From contig NZ_JAHWGU010000017.1 of assembly GCF_020873875.1 (NCBI RefSeq), positions 62,001-126,000 of the forward strand: DNA of 64,000 nt, in the 5' to 3' direction. Source of the stretch: Actinoplanes sp. DH11 (lineage in GTDB: Bacteria > Actinomycetota > Actinomycetes > Mycobacteriales > Micromonosporaceae). A program made the translations under genes and the position numbers. Under the pieces are notes generated by a model. It was not told where the DNA came from, searched no databases, and worked only from the letters and a program-made list of their open reading frames with translations. Positions 16,106 through 24,565 of the stretch are shown here, in pieces; the first letter of the stretch is position 1; each line of letters starts with the position of its first letter.

Positions 16106-17107
16106 TCAGGCCGCCTGCAGGCCCTCGGCCCGGGCCAGCTCCCGCAGCCGGCCGAGCGCCTGGATCTCCAGCTGGCGGATCCGCTCGCGGCTGAGCGAGA
16201 AGCGCGAGGCCACCTCGGTCAGCGAGTGCTCCCGGCCGTCCTCCAGCCCGTACCGCGCCCGCATGATGCCCGCGGACCGGTCGTCCAGGTGGTTGAGCAG
16301 GCCCTCGATGCGCTGCCGCTCCAGCGCGCTCAGCACGATCTCCTCGGGGGAGGGAGCGTCGCTGTCGGCGACCAGGTCACCGAGGTTGGTGTCGCCGTCG
16401 TCGCCGACGGGGGTGTCGAGGGAGACGGTGTCCTGAGCCCAGCGGGTGAGCTCGTTGACACGCTCGACGGTCACGCCGAGCGCCGCCGCGACCTGCTCGG
16501 GCTCGGGGTCGCCGCCCAGCTCACGGACGAGCTGGCGGGTGACGTTACGCATCCGGTTGACGTCTTCGACCAGGTGGACGGGGAGACGCACGGTGCGCTC
16601 CTGCTGGGCGATGGCCCGGCTGATCGCCTGGCGCACCCACCAGGTGGCGTAGGTGGAGAACTTGTAACCGCGCTCGTAGTCGAACTTCTCGACGGCGCGG
16701 ACCAGGCCGGTGTTGCCTTCCTGGATCAGGTCGAGCATCGGCATGCCGGAGCGGACGTAGCGGCGTGCGATCGAGACGACCAGGCGAAGGTTCGCCCGGA
16801 TGAACAGGTCCTTGGCGCGCTGCCCCTCGGTGACGAGCCGCTCCAGCTCCTCCCGGCTGACACCGCGCCGCTCCTCGCCCTGCTCGAGCAGGTGCTCGGC
16901 GTAGAGTCCCGCCTCGATCGACTTGGAGAGCTCAACCTCGCGTGCGGCGTCCAACAACGGCGTCCGGGAGATCTCGTGCAGGTAGACTCCGACGAGGTCG
17001 CGCTCCTCGGCGACCTGATCGGTACGCATCACGGTGTTCTTCTCCACGTTGCCCACGGTCCCCTCATTGCCGTCACTAACCCTGTTACGGGCATTACCTG
17101 CGTCCAT
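16106..17107 (-). CDS. group 2 (primary-like) sigma-70 factor, HrdD/SigB type
   Basis: 333 residues from ATG 17107 with GGGAGAGG upstream (an in-frame earlier start at 17167 lacks a site). Region 1.2 is DLVGVYLHEISRTPLL; region 2 contains ANLRLVVSIARRYVRSGMPM and the -10 recognition helix KFSTYATWWVRQAISRA; region 4.2 is SLTEVASRFSLSRERIRQLE. It lacks the long region 1.1 extension expected of the principal factor, and its length fits mycobacterial SigB or streptomycete Hrd paralogues. It directs RNA polymerase to housekeeping-like promoters, often in stress or stationary phase. Confidence 0.92.
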   Translation of the reverse strand: MDAGNARNRVSDGNEGTVGNVEKNTVMRTDQVAEERDLVGVYLHEISRTPLLDAAREVELSKSIEAGLYAEHLLEQGEERRGVSREELERLVTEGQRAKDLFIRANLRLVVSIARRYVRSGMPMLDLIQEGNTGLVRAVEKFDYERGYKFSTYATWWVRQAISRAIAQQERTVRLPVHLVEDVNRMRNVTRQLVRELGGDPEPEQVAAALGVTVERVNELTRWAQDTVSLDTPVGDDGDTNLGDLVADSDAPSPEEIVLSALERQRIEGLLNHLDDRSAGIMRARYGLEDGREHSLTEVASRFSLSRERIRQLEIQALGRLRELARAEGLQAA

Positions 17108-17632
17108 CAGCCCTCTCCCGTAACGTCCGCAGCTCGTGCATTGCGGTTGCTGACATCTACACAACAAATTGCAGCCTGCAGTGATTCCGGCTGGTGGATC
17201 GAAAGTGTCACGAACGCCTGGGTGTCACCTGAGAGCCCAGTGCGGGGTAGCTGAGTGCGATCACCGACGACTGTTCGTGTTGACAGCCGGATACCCGTCG
17301 CGCGCCTCATAACACCACTGGCCTCTCATCGATCACAGCGACGGGCATCACCTCGGGCTACGCGATGCTCGTCACCCACGAGTACGGGAATCGCCCTCGC
17401 GTGGTTCATGTGCAGCATCGGCCGGCCGTGGACAGGTCTGAAACAAACGCCACCGGAAAAGCTCCCGTGCTCGGGAGGAACGGACCACCGGTCACAATGC
17501 GCCACGCCGCGTCGCAGTTCACTCGCCCACATGGGTGACAACGGGCCAACGAGGAACATTCCCAGGTGACGGCCGGGCGGGCCGTGGAAGTGACCAAGAG
17601 CACAGACACGGCCGTGTGACAGGCTTCCCGGC
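17108..17632. other. intergenic region between the sigma factor gene and an SDR gene
   Basis: 525 bp separating divergent genes. I see no gene with a believable start and codon pattern. A TTGACA lies at 17280-17285 on the plus strand, but no well-spaced -10 follows. Both divergent promoters should lie here. Confidence 0.5.
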
Positions 17633-18322
17633 ATGACGGACATGCGGACGGCTCTGGTGACGGGCGGCACGGGCGGACTGGGCGGCGCGACGATCGCGGC
17701 GTTCCGCGCGGCAGGCTGGCGGGTGGTGGCGCCGGCGCGGCCCGGCAGCACCGACCGGCTGCCGGCGGGTGTGGTCGCGGTGGAGGCCGACCTCACCGAC
17801 CCGGACCAGGTGGCCGCGGTGGCCCGGACGGCGGCGGACGACGGGCGCGCCCCGCTCGCCGCGGTGGTCAACCTGGTCGGCGGCTACGACGGCGGCGGGC
17901 TGATCGCGGACACCCCGGTCGAGCGGTTCGAGGCGATGTTCGCGGCCAACCTGCGGCCGACGTACCTGACCACCGCCGCGGCCCTGCCGCACCTGGTGGC
18001 CGCCGGCGGTGGCGCGGTCGTCTGCGTGTCGTCCAAGGCGGCCGTGGCGCCCTTCCCGGGCGCGGCCGGTTACGTCGCCGCCAAGGCCGCGGTGCTCGCC
18101 TTCGCCGAGACGGTCGCCGTGGAGTACCGCGCGCAGCGGGTGCGCTGCAACACGGTGCTGCCCAGCGTCATCGACACCCCGGCGAACCGGGCGGCCCAGC
18201 CGGGCGCCGACCACAGCCGCTGGGTCACGCCCGAGGCGATCGCCGAGGTGATCCTCTTCCTGGCCTCGGACTCCTCCGCACCGACCAGCGGTGCCCGGAT
18301 CCCGGTCTACGGCACCGCCTGA
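17633..18322 (+). CDS. short-chain dehydrogenase/reductase
   Basis: 229 residues. Rossmann motif VTGGTGGLGGA at the N-terminus; catalytic Ser in VCVSSKAAV and the YxxxK pair in GYVAAK; NLVGGYDGG corresponds to the NNAG region. The ALVTGG start without a membrane segment marks a cytoplasmic classical SDR using NAD(P)H. The substrate is unknown. The 3' end overlaps the convergent thymidylate kinase-like gene by 16 bp. Confidence 0.88.
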   Translation: MTDMRTALVTGGTGGLGGATIAAFRAAGWRVVAPARPGSTDRLPAGVVAVEADLTDPDQVAAVARTAADDGRAPLAAVVNLVGGYDGGGLIADTPVERFEAMFAANLRPTYLTTAAALPHLVAAGGGAVVCVSSKAAVAPFPGAAGYVAAKAAVLAFAETVAVEYRAQRVRCNTVLPSVIDTPANRAAQPGADHSRWVTPEAIAEVILFLASDSSAPTSGARIPVYGTA

Positions 18323-18999
18323 GCCGCCGGGGGACGGCGCGGTGCGGGCACCCGCGCCGGCCGGACCTCCAGCAGCGGCTTCAGCTCCGCCTGCAGGGCG
18401 GCGGCCACCTCGGCCGGTGTGCCGTTCGCGTCGATCACCACGAAGGACGGGAACTCGGGCAGCGAACGGTACGCCGCGTCGGCCGCCCGCAGGTAGTCGA
18501 GCGTCTCGTGGTCGTAGCCGCGCCGGTCGATCCGCTGCTGGGCGATCTCCGGGTCGACGGCGAGCAGGAACGTCACGTCGGGCGCCGGGAACAGCCGGTA
18601 CGCCAGGCGGGCCCGGCGCTCGGCGGCCGGGCGGGCACCCCTGGCGCGCAGGCTCGCGTACTGGCAGACCGCGTACCGGTCCATCACGGTGAGTTCCGTG
18701 GAGAACCTGCGGCGCACCACCGTGCGGAGGATGGCGAGCCACCGCAGGACCGATTCGACGGCCAGCATCCCGCGCCGGCCGATGAGCTCGTCGGCGTCCG
18801 CGCGGCCGAAGTGCCCGGCCACCCGGCCGACCCAGTGCCGGCCGCCGGCGTTACGCCGGTAGACCGCCGGGAGGCCGGCCGTGGCGAGGTCAGCGGCGAG
18901 GAGGTGGGCCTGGGTCGTCTTGCCGGAGCCGTCGATGCCCACCAGGGCGATGGTCCGGACGCCGGCATGAACGCCCGGGGACTGCGCGGGGAGAGCCAT
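18307..18999 (-). CDS. thymidylate kinase-like P-loop kinase
   Basis: 230 residues from ATG 18999. P-loop is GIDGSGKTTQAHLLA; TVMDRYAV is the DR-Y/H substrate motif; RIDRRGYDHETLDYLRAADAAY is the lid and following helix of dTMP kinases. It probably phosphorylates dTMP or a related nucleotide, but the sequence diverges enough that a second housekeeping tmk may exist elsewhere. It overlaps the SDR gene by 16 bp at the 3' ends. Confidence 0.8.
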   Translation of the reverse strand: MALPAQSPGVHAGVRTIALVGIDGSGKTTQAHLLAADLATAGLPAVYRRNAGGRHWVGRVAGHFGRADADELIGRRGMLAVESVLRWLAILRTVVRRRFSTELTVMDRYAVCQYASLRARGARPAAERRARLAYRLFPAPDVTFLLAVDPEIAQQRIDRRGYDHETLDYLRAADAAYRSLPEFPSFVVIDANGTPAEVAAALQAELKPLLEVRPARVPAPRRPPAAQAVP

Positions 19000-19142
19000 A
19001 CCAACTGACAGTAGCTCTCGCCTGCACGTTCCGTTCCGCACCATGGGGCTGCCCGGCCGGGCGAGAATGGGCACGAGGGTTCAAGGTGGGGCGACTCCGG
19101 GTAGTCGTTCACGGACCGGACACGGGTACCAGGAGGGTCGCC

Positions 19143-19715
19143 ATGCCACACCGTGTGGACGAGGGATTGGCCGTCACCTTGAAGCGCGTTGCGTCCACGC
19201 TGAAAGCGGCGGACATCCCCTTCGCGCTGGGTGGAAGCTTCGCCGTGTACGCCCGAGGAGGCTACTCGAGCGATCATGACGTGGACTTCCTGCTCCGCGA
19301 GCAGGACAAGGACCGAGCGCTGTCCGAGCTGTCGGCGGTCGGTTTCGAGACCGAGCAGCCGCCCGAGGACTGGCTCGTCAAGGTGTACGACGAGGGCCGG
19401 ATGGCGGACCTGATCTACCGGCCGGTGGAGTCGCCGGTCACCGACGAGACGCTTCAGGACACCGATCAGATCTCGGTCGAGGCGATCTACATGCCGGTCC
19501 TCTCCGCGTCCCAGCTGATGATCCACAAGCTGCTCAGCTACAGCCAGCACTACTGCGACTTCGCGACCGGGCTGCCGGTGGCGCGCTCGCTGCGGGAACA
19601 GATCGACTGGGACCGGGTTCGCCGGGAGACCGCCAAGTCGCCGTACGCGGACGCGTTCTTCGTGCTCCTCGACCGGCTGGACGTGGCGTCGGTCCCGGAC
19701 ACCGCATCGGTCTGA
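19143..19715 (+). CDS. nucleotidyltransferase-fold protein (AbiEii-like)
   Basis: 190 residues from ATG 19143 with GGAGGG upstream. The pattern GGSFAVYARGGYSSDHDVDFLL carries the GS(x)nDxD signature of minimal nucleotidyltransferases, here with D-H-D-V-D. The family includes AbiEii-type toxins and aminoglycoside-modifying relatives. No antitoxin-like partner precedes it, so a toxin-antitoxin role is not supported. A BON-domain gene follows after 47 bp. Confidence 0.7.
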   Translation: MPHRVDEGLAVTLKRVASTLKAADIPFALGGSFAVYARGGYSSDHDVDFLLREQDKDRALSELSAVGFETEQPPEDWLVKVYDEGRMADLIYRPVESPVTDETLQDTDQISVEAIYMPVLSASQLMIHKLLSYSQHYCDFATGLPVARSLREQIDWDRVRRETAKSPYADAFFVLLDRLDVASVPDTASV

Positions 19716-19762
19716 CGACGCGGCACCGGTCCCGGACGCCGAGCTGAAGGTAGGGGGATGAG

Positions 19763-20011
19763 ATGACCAACCAGATCGACCTGGAAGCCGAGATCCAGCG
19801 GTTGCTCACCGAGCACGACCGGATTTCCGAGCAGGGGATCACCGTGCAGCGCCGGGAACACCAGGTGGTACTCGGCGGGGAGGTGGAGAGCGCACAGCGC
19901 CGCGACGAGATCTGCCGGCAGATCACCGAGCGCTTCCCCGACATCGAGATCACCTGTGACATCGGCATCACCCGGGCGCAGGCGCCCAGCGAGGTGGAGG
20001 AGATTTCATGA
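19763..20011 (+). CDS. BON-domain protein
   Basis: 82 residues. VQRREHQVVLGGEVESAQRRDEICRQITERFPDIEITCDIGI matches the BON fold, usually a lipid- or envelope-associated module, although this protein has no signal peptide. Its stop overlaps the next ATG as ATGA, so it is translationally coupled to the phosphoesterase. Confidence 0.75.
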   Translation: MTNQIDLEAEIQRLLTEHDRISEQGITVQRREHQVVLGGEVESAQRRDEICRQITERFPDIEITCDIGITRAQAPSEVEEIS

Positions 20012-20751
20012 TCCGGATCGCCGCCGTGGGAGACGTCCACGTCGACAAGGACGTGGTGGGCCGTTACCGGCCGGCCCTCGAGCAGCTCCCTGACCGGGCC
20101 GACGCGCTGCTGATCGCGGGTGACCTCACCCGGCACGGCACCGTCGAGGAGGCACGCTGCTTCGCCACCGAGTTCGGCGGGCTCGAGGTGCCGGTCGTCG
20201 TGGTGCTCGGCAACCACGACCATCAGAGCGATCTGCAGGACGACGTCAGCGCGGTGCTCACCGATGCGGGCATCACGGTGCTGGAGTGCTCGTCGACCGT
20301 CCTCGAGATCAACGGGCACCGGCTGGGCATCGCCGGCAGCAAGGGGTTCGGTGGTGGGTTCGCCGGAGCCTGCGCGAGCAACTTCGGTGAGCGCGAGATG
20401 AAGAACTTCGTCGGGACCACCGAGGACATCGCGCAGCGGCTCGGCGAGGCGCTGCGGTCGGTGCGGTGTGACGCGCTGGTGGCGCTCACCCATTACGCGC
20501 CGGTGCCGGAGACGCTCGTCGGCGAGCCGCTCGAGATCTACCCGTTCCTCGGGTGCTATCAGCTCGGCCAGGCGATCGACTCGGCGCCGACCGCGCTGGC
20601 CCTGCACGGGCACGCGCACCACGGCTCCGAACGCGGCCGCACGCCCGGTGGTGTGCCGGTTCGCAACGTCGCCCACCCGGTGATCAAGCAGGCGTACAAC
20701 GTGTATCAGCTGCTCTCCGACTCGGTGGACACCGAACTGGTGAACGCCTGA
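20008..20751 (+). CDS. calcineurin-like metallophosphoesterase
   Basis: 247 residues. All metal-binding motifs are present: GDVHVD, AGDLTRHG, LGNHDHQ, and ALHGHAHHG. A conserved GSKGFGGGFAG and LTHYAPVPETL complete the fold. It is a cytoplasmic two-metal hydrolase; the substrate is unknown. The ATGA overlap with the BON gene suggests that the two proteins act together. Confidence 0.88.
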   Translation: MIRIAAVGDVHVDKDVVGRYRPALEQLPDRADALLIAGDLTRHGTVEEARCFATEFGGLEVPVVVVLGNHDHQSDLQDDVSAVLTDAGITVLECSSTVLEINGHRLGIAGSKGFGGGFAGACASNFGEREMKNFVGTTEDIAQRLGEALRSVRCDALVALTHYAPVPETLVGEPLEIYPFLGCYQLGQAIDSAPTALALHGHAHHGSERGRTPGGVPVRNVAHPVIKQAYNVYQLLSDSVDTELVNA

Positions 20752-20805
20752 GCTGACTGACGGATCACAGGTTTTCGATTTTCGGGGTTCGGGTATCGGT
20801 GGGGC

Positions 20806-20952
20806 ATGGCTCTTCTGCTTTGGATTCTCGCCGTTATTCTCGTGGTCGCCGGCATCCTCGCGCTGTTCCGGCGGCAGGTCCTCTGGGGCGTCGTCCTGAT
20901 CATTGTCGGTCTTCTCGTGGGTCCGGGCGGTGTCAGCATCTTCAATGTATGA
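20806..20952 (+). CDS. GPGG-motif small membrane protein
   Basis: 48 residues, too short for usual gene callers. Two hydrophobic helices (LLLWILAVILVVAGILALF and VLWGVVLIIVGLLV) are followed by GPGGVSIF, the hallmark of a widespread actinobacterial small membrane protein family of unknown role. A hairpin, CCGTGGT-GTG-ACCACGG (20955-20971), follows the stop and is a likely terminator. Confidence 0.85.
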   Translation: MALLLWILAVILVVAGILALFRRQVLWGVVLIIVGLLVGPGGVSIFNV

Positions 20953-20954
20953 CG

Positions 20955-20971
20955 CCGTGGTGTGACCACGG
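20955..20971 (+). terminator. hairpin after the GPGG gene
   Basis: A 7-bp perfect stem with a 3-nt loop begins two bases after the stop codon. There is no T-run. Confidence 0.5.
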
Positions 20972-21136
20972 CCCGCACGGCGAACCGGGGTCGCCGCCGC
21001 TCCGTCCGACTCGGACTGGGTGACGGTGGTCCCGGTTCTCTTTCGGTCTACCGACGCACCACAGGTGCGATGCACGGTCGCTGATTTCTGACTGAATCCC
21101 CCGCGGACGATCGCCGACTCCCCGCGAGGTAACCCA

Positions 21137-22150
21137 GTGACCCACGTGCATCACTTCACCTATGGCGCGTTCAACCCGATAGCCGCGTACCTGCTGGCGT
21201 TCCTCGGGTCGTTCCTCGGCCTGCTCTGCACCGGCCGGGCGCGCGACGCGCACAGCCGAGGCCGGCGCAACCGGTGGCTGGCGATCGCGGCCTTCGCGAT
21301 CGGCGGCGGCGGCATCTGGCTGATGCACTTCTCCGCGATGCTCGGCTTCGAGGTCCCGGACAGCCCGGTCCGGTACGACCTCGCACTCACCCTGCTCAGC
21401 CTCGTCTTCTCGGTGGTGACCGTCGGGATCGGGCTGATGGTGGTCGGGCACGGCAAGCGCAGCACCGGCCGGATTCTCGTCGCCGGGACGCTGACCGGCG
21501 GTGGCGTGATCGCCATGCACTACACCGGCATGGAGGGCATGCGCATCGCGGCCACCATCCACTACTCACCCGCCCTGGTCGTCGCGTCCGCGGCGATCGC
21601 GATCGCGGCCAGCACCGTGGCGCTCTGGTTCGCGGTGTCGGTCCGCGGCTGGGCCCGGGTGACCGGTGCGGCGGCGGTGATGGCCGTCGCCGTCTGCGGC
21701 ATGCACTACACCGGGATGGCAGCCATGTCGATCGAACTCGACCCGGCCGGCACCGCACCCGGCGGCATCCGCCCGCTGACCATGCTGGTGCCGATCACCG
21801 TGATCACCGCGGCCACCATCATCGGTGTGGCGCTCAGCGCCCTGCAGGCGATGACCGAGGAGGAGTTCACCGACGGCGCCGGCACCCCGAAGCGCGGGGT
21901 GCACGCGGAGGAGCCGCAGCCCTGGTCGCTCAAGAGCCCGACGACGGGCGGGGTCCGTCTGTCCCCCGCCGCGCGAGCTGTCGTGTCCGGCCGGGCCGCC
22001 ACGGGCAACACCGGCCGGCCCGCCACGGGCGACACCGGCCGACCGGCCGCCGGCAACCGGCCCTCCCCCGCCCCGCGCCCCTCGCCGCGGCCGGTCCCGG
22101 CGGCTCCGGCGGCCACCCCCGCCGCGCCTCCCGCAACATCCGGTAGCTGA
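21137..22150 (+). CDS. MHYT-domain integral membrane sensor
   Basis: 337 residues from GTG. About seven hydrophobic helices carry repeated MHYT-type motifs (WLMHFSAM, AMHYTGME, GMHYTGMAAM), proposed in this family to bind copper at the outer membrane face and sense small ligands. Instead of a GGDEF/EAL output, it ends in a 90-residue Pro/Ala-rich tail. A paralogue lies at 58541-59458. Confidence 0.9.
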   Translation: MTHVHHFTYGAFNPIAAYLLAFLGSFLGLLCTGRARDAHSRGRRNRWLAIAAFAIGGGGIWLMHFSAMLGFEVPDSPVRYDLALTLLSLVFSVVTVGIGLMVVGHGKRSTGRILVAGTLTGGGVIAMHYTGMEGMRIAATIHYSPALVVASAAIAIAASTVALWFAVSVRGWARVTGAAAVMAVAVCGMHYTGMAAMSIELDPAGTAPGGIRPLTMLVPITVITAATIIGVALSALQAMTEEEFTDGAGTPKRGVHAEEPQPWSLKSPTTGGVRLSPAARAVVSGRAATGNTGRPATGDTGRPAAGNRPSPAPRPSPRPVPAAPAATPAAPPATSGS

Positions 22151-22192
22151 GCGTGACCCACTGCGTGCCGTCATCCGGTATATGTGATCGGC

Positions 22193-22912
22193 ATGGCACC
22201 ACGGATGCTGCTCTCCATGCCCCTGCACGCGATCACGGAGGTGTACGGCGAAGCGGGACTGCGTGACCGGTTCGCGCTCGAACTCGAGTCGTTCCCGGAC
22301 GCCGGCCGCGAGCAGCTCCTCGAGGCGCTGGACCTCGCCTCCGCCCTGCACGCGCACGATCGGCGGGTCCGCGAGCCCTACCTGAACCACCTGCTGCGGG
22401 TCGCCATCCGGATCATCAAGTACTACGGGGTCCGGGACATCGACGTGCTGGTCGCGGCGCTGCTGCACGACGCCGTCGAGGACCATCCGGACGAGTTGGG
22501 TGGCGTACCGCCGGGCACGCCGTACCCGCAGGCCACCGAGGCCGCCCTCGCCGAGCTGGCCCGCCGGTTCAACCCGCGGGTGGCCGAGTTGGTCAGTGCG
22601 GTCACCAACCCCGAGTACGACCCGGACCGTGACCGCCACGAGCAGTACCGGGAGCACGTCGCGGAGAACCTGGAGAACGATCCGTGGGCCCGGGTGATCA
22701 AGATCTCGGACTTCACCGACAACGGCGTCGGGGTGATCCACACGACGATGGACAAGGCGTTCCGGGCCGCCACGAAATACCGTCCGCTCGTCCCCACGCT
22801 GCGGGAACTCGTCGGCCGGCCGGACACGCCGCTCTCCACGCAGGCCAAGGAGCACATCCTTGACCAGCTGGATCTGGCCGAGGAGCGATTCGCCGCCATT
22901 CTGGACGTCTGA
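22193..22912 (+). CDS. HD-domain (p)ppGpp hydrolase-like protein
   Basis: 239 residues; ATG 22193 or GTG 22184 as start. The motifs HLLRVAI, LLHDAVEDHPDE and IKISDFTDN match the order of metal ligands in the hydrolase domain of SpoT/MESH1 (H...HDxxED...D). No synthetase, TGS or ACT domain is present, so it would be a stand-alone alarmone hydrolase. Alarmone specificity is inference; other HD hydrolases are possible. The next gene starts 27 bp later and may be co-transcribed. Confidence 0.72.
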   Translation: MAPRMLLSMPLHAITEVYGEAGLRDRFALELESFPDAGREQLLEALDLASALHAHDRRVREPYLNHLLRVAIRIIKYYGVRDIDVLVAALLHDAVEDHPDELGGVPPGTPYPQATEAALAELARRFNPRVAELVSAVTNPEYDPDRDRHEQYREHVAENLENDPWARVIKISDFTDNGVGVIHTTMDKAFRAATKYRPLVPTLRELVGRPDTPLSTQAKEHILDQLDLAEERFAAILDV

Positions 22913-22939
22913 GCGGGGCCGCCGCATAACCTTGGGCCC

Positions 22940-24565
22940 ATGCCCTCCACAGAAGCCTGGTGGCGTGACGCCGTCATCTACCAGATCTACCCGCGTTCGT
23001 TCGCCGACTCGAACGGTGACGGCATGGGCGACCTGCCCGGGATCACCGCGCGCCTGCCGCAGCTCCGCCGGCTCGGTGTCGACGCCGTGTGGCTGTCGCC
23101 GTTCTATCCGAGCCCGCAGCACGACGCCGGGTACGACGTCGCCGACTACCGCGGCGTCGACCCGCGGTTCGGTTCGCTCGGCGACGCCGACAAGCTGATC
23201 ACCACCGCACACGAGCTCGACCTCAAGATCATCGTGGATCTGGTGCCGAACCACACCTCCAGCGACCACGTGTGGTTCCAGGCCGCCCTGCGCGCCGCCC
23301 CCGGCAGCCCGGAGCGGGAACGCTACATCTTCCGCGACGGCACCGGCCCGGACGGCTCGCAGCCGCCCAACTCGTGGCAGAGCGTCTTCGGCGGTTCGGC
23401 GTGGGAGCGGCTCCCCGACGGCCAGTGGTACCTGCACCTCTTCGACGTCTCGCAGCCCGACCTGAACTGGGATCACCCCGAGGTCCGCGCCGAGTTCCTC
23501 GACATCCTGCGGTTCTGGCTGGACCGCGGCGTCGACGGCTTCCGGGTGGACGTCGCGCACGGCCTGATCAAGGACGCCGAGCTGACCGACTGGACCAGCC
23601 CGGCCACCGTGCTGGGCGGCCTCGAGCCGGCCGGCCCGCCGCCGCCGATGTGGGACCAGGAGGGCGTGCACGAGATCTACCGGCAGTGGCGCGCCGTCCT
23701 CGACGAGTACCCGGGCGGCCGGATCCTGGTCGCCGAGGCCTGGGTGCAGCCCGAGGAGCGGCTCGCCCGCTACGTGCGTCCCGACGAGATGCACCAGGCG
23801 TTCAACTTCCCCTACCTCGAGGCGCCATGGAAGCCGGCCGAGCTGCGCGCCGTGATCGACTCCTCGCTGGCCGCGAACGCCACGGTCGGCGCGACCACCA
23901 CCTGGGTGCTCTCCAACCACGACGTGGTGCGGCACGCGTCCCGGCTCGGCTTCGACGTCGGCGAGCCGCGCAAGCCGGGCATCGGCGCCGACGACCCGCA
24001 GCCGGACACCGCGCTCGGTCTGCGCCGGGCCCGGGCCGCCACGCTGCTGATGCTGGGCCTGCCCGGCTCGGCCTACCTCTACCAGGGCGAGGAGCTCGGC
24101 CTGCCGGAGCACACCACGCTCGCCGACGAGTACCGGCAGGACCCCGCCTGGGAGCGGTCCGGGCACGCCGAGAAGGGGCGGGACGGCTGCCGGGTGCCGA
24201 TCCCGTGGGAGGCCGACACCCCGTCGTACGGGTTCGGCCCCGCCGACGCGAGCTGGCTGCCGCAGCCGGCGGTCTGGGCCGAGTACGCGCTGGACCGGCA
24301 GGTCGACGTGCCCGGCTCCACCTACGAGCTCTACCGCTCGGCGCTGGCGGCCCGGCGCGAGCACGGCCTCGGTTCCGGGACGCTGAGCTGGTCGGAGCCG
24401 GCCGGTCAGGTGCTCGCCTTCCGCAACGGCGGCCTGCTGGTGCTGACCAACTTCGGCACCGAGCCGGTCGCGTTACCGGACGGCGCCCGGGTCCTGCTCA
24501 GCAGCGAGCCCCTGGACGACGACGGCCGGGTCCCCACCGACGTCACCGTCTGGGCCGTCCGCTGA
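22940..24565 (+). CDS. alpha-glucosidase (glycoside hydrolase 13)
   Basis: 541 residues, cytoplasmic. YQIYPRSFADSNGDGMGDLPGI is the family N-terminus; the catalytic nucleophile Asp is in GFRVDVAHG, the acid/base Glu in ILVAEAWV, and the transition-state Asp in LSNHDVVRH. The first motif DLVPNHTS is also present. This pattern fits oligo-1,6-glucosidase or alpha-1,4-glucosidase of subfamily 23/30 type, releasing glucose from malto- or isomalto-oligosaccharides. The last 93 bp overlap the MFS gene on the other strand. Confidence 0.92.
   Translation: MPSTEAWWRDAVIYQIYPRSFADSNGDGMGDLPGITARLPQLRRLGVDAVWLSPFYPSPQHDAGYDVADYRGVDPRFGSLGDADKLITTAHELDLKIIVDLVPNHTSSDHVWFQAALRAAPGSPERERYIFRDGTGPDGSQPPNSWQSVFGGSAWERLPDGQWYLHLFDVSQPDLNWDHPEVRAEFLDILRFWLDRGVDGFRVDVAHGLIKDAELTDWTSPATVLGGLEPAGPPPPMWDQEGVHEIYRQWRAVLDEYPGGRILVAEAWVQPEERLARYVRPDEMHQAFNFPYLEAPWKPAELRAVIDSSLAANATVGATTTWVLSNHDVVRHASRLGFDVGEPRKPGIGADDPQPDTALGLRRARAATLLMLGLPGSAYLYQGEELGLPEHTTLADEYRQDPAWERSGHAEKGRDGCRVPIPWEADTPSYGFGPADASWLPQPAVWAEYALDRQVDVPGSTYELYRSALAARREHGLGSGTLSWSEPAGQVLAFRNGGLLVLTNFGTEPVALPDGARVLLSSEPLDDDGRVPTDVTVWAVR

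Noticed and set aside
17255..17569. Plus-strand frame in the gap before the SDR gene
   Set aside because: No ribosome site, no recognisable domain, composition like a random frame.
21566..24364. 932-residue minus-strand frame antisense to the HD and alpha-glucosidase genes
   Set aside because: Shadow of two well-supported plus-strand genes.
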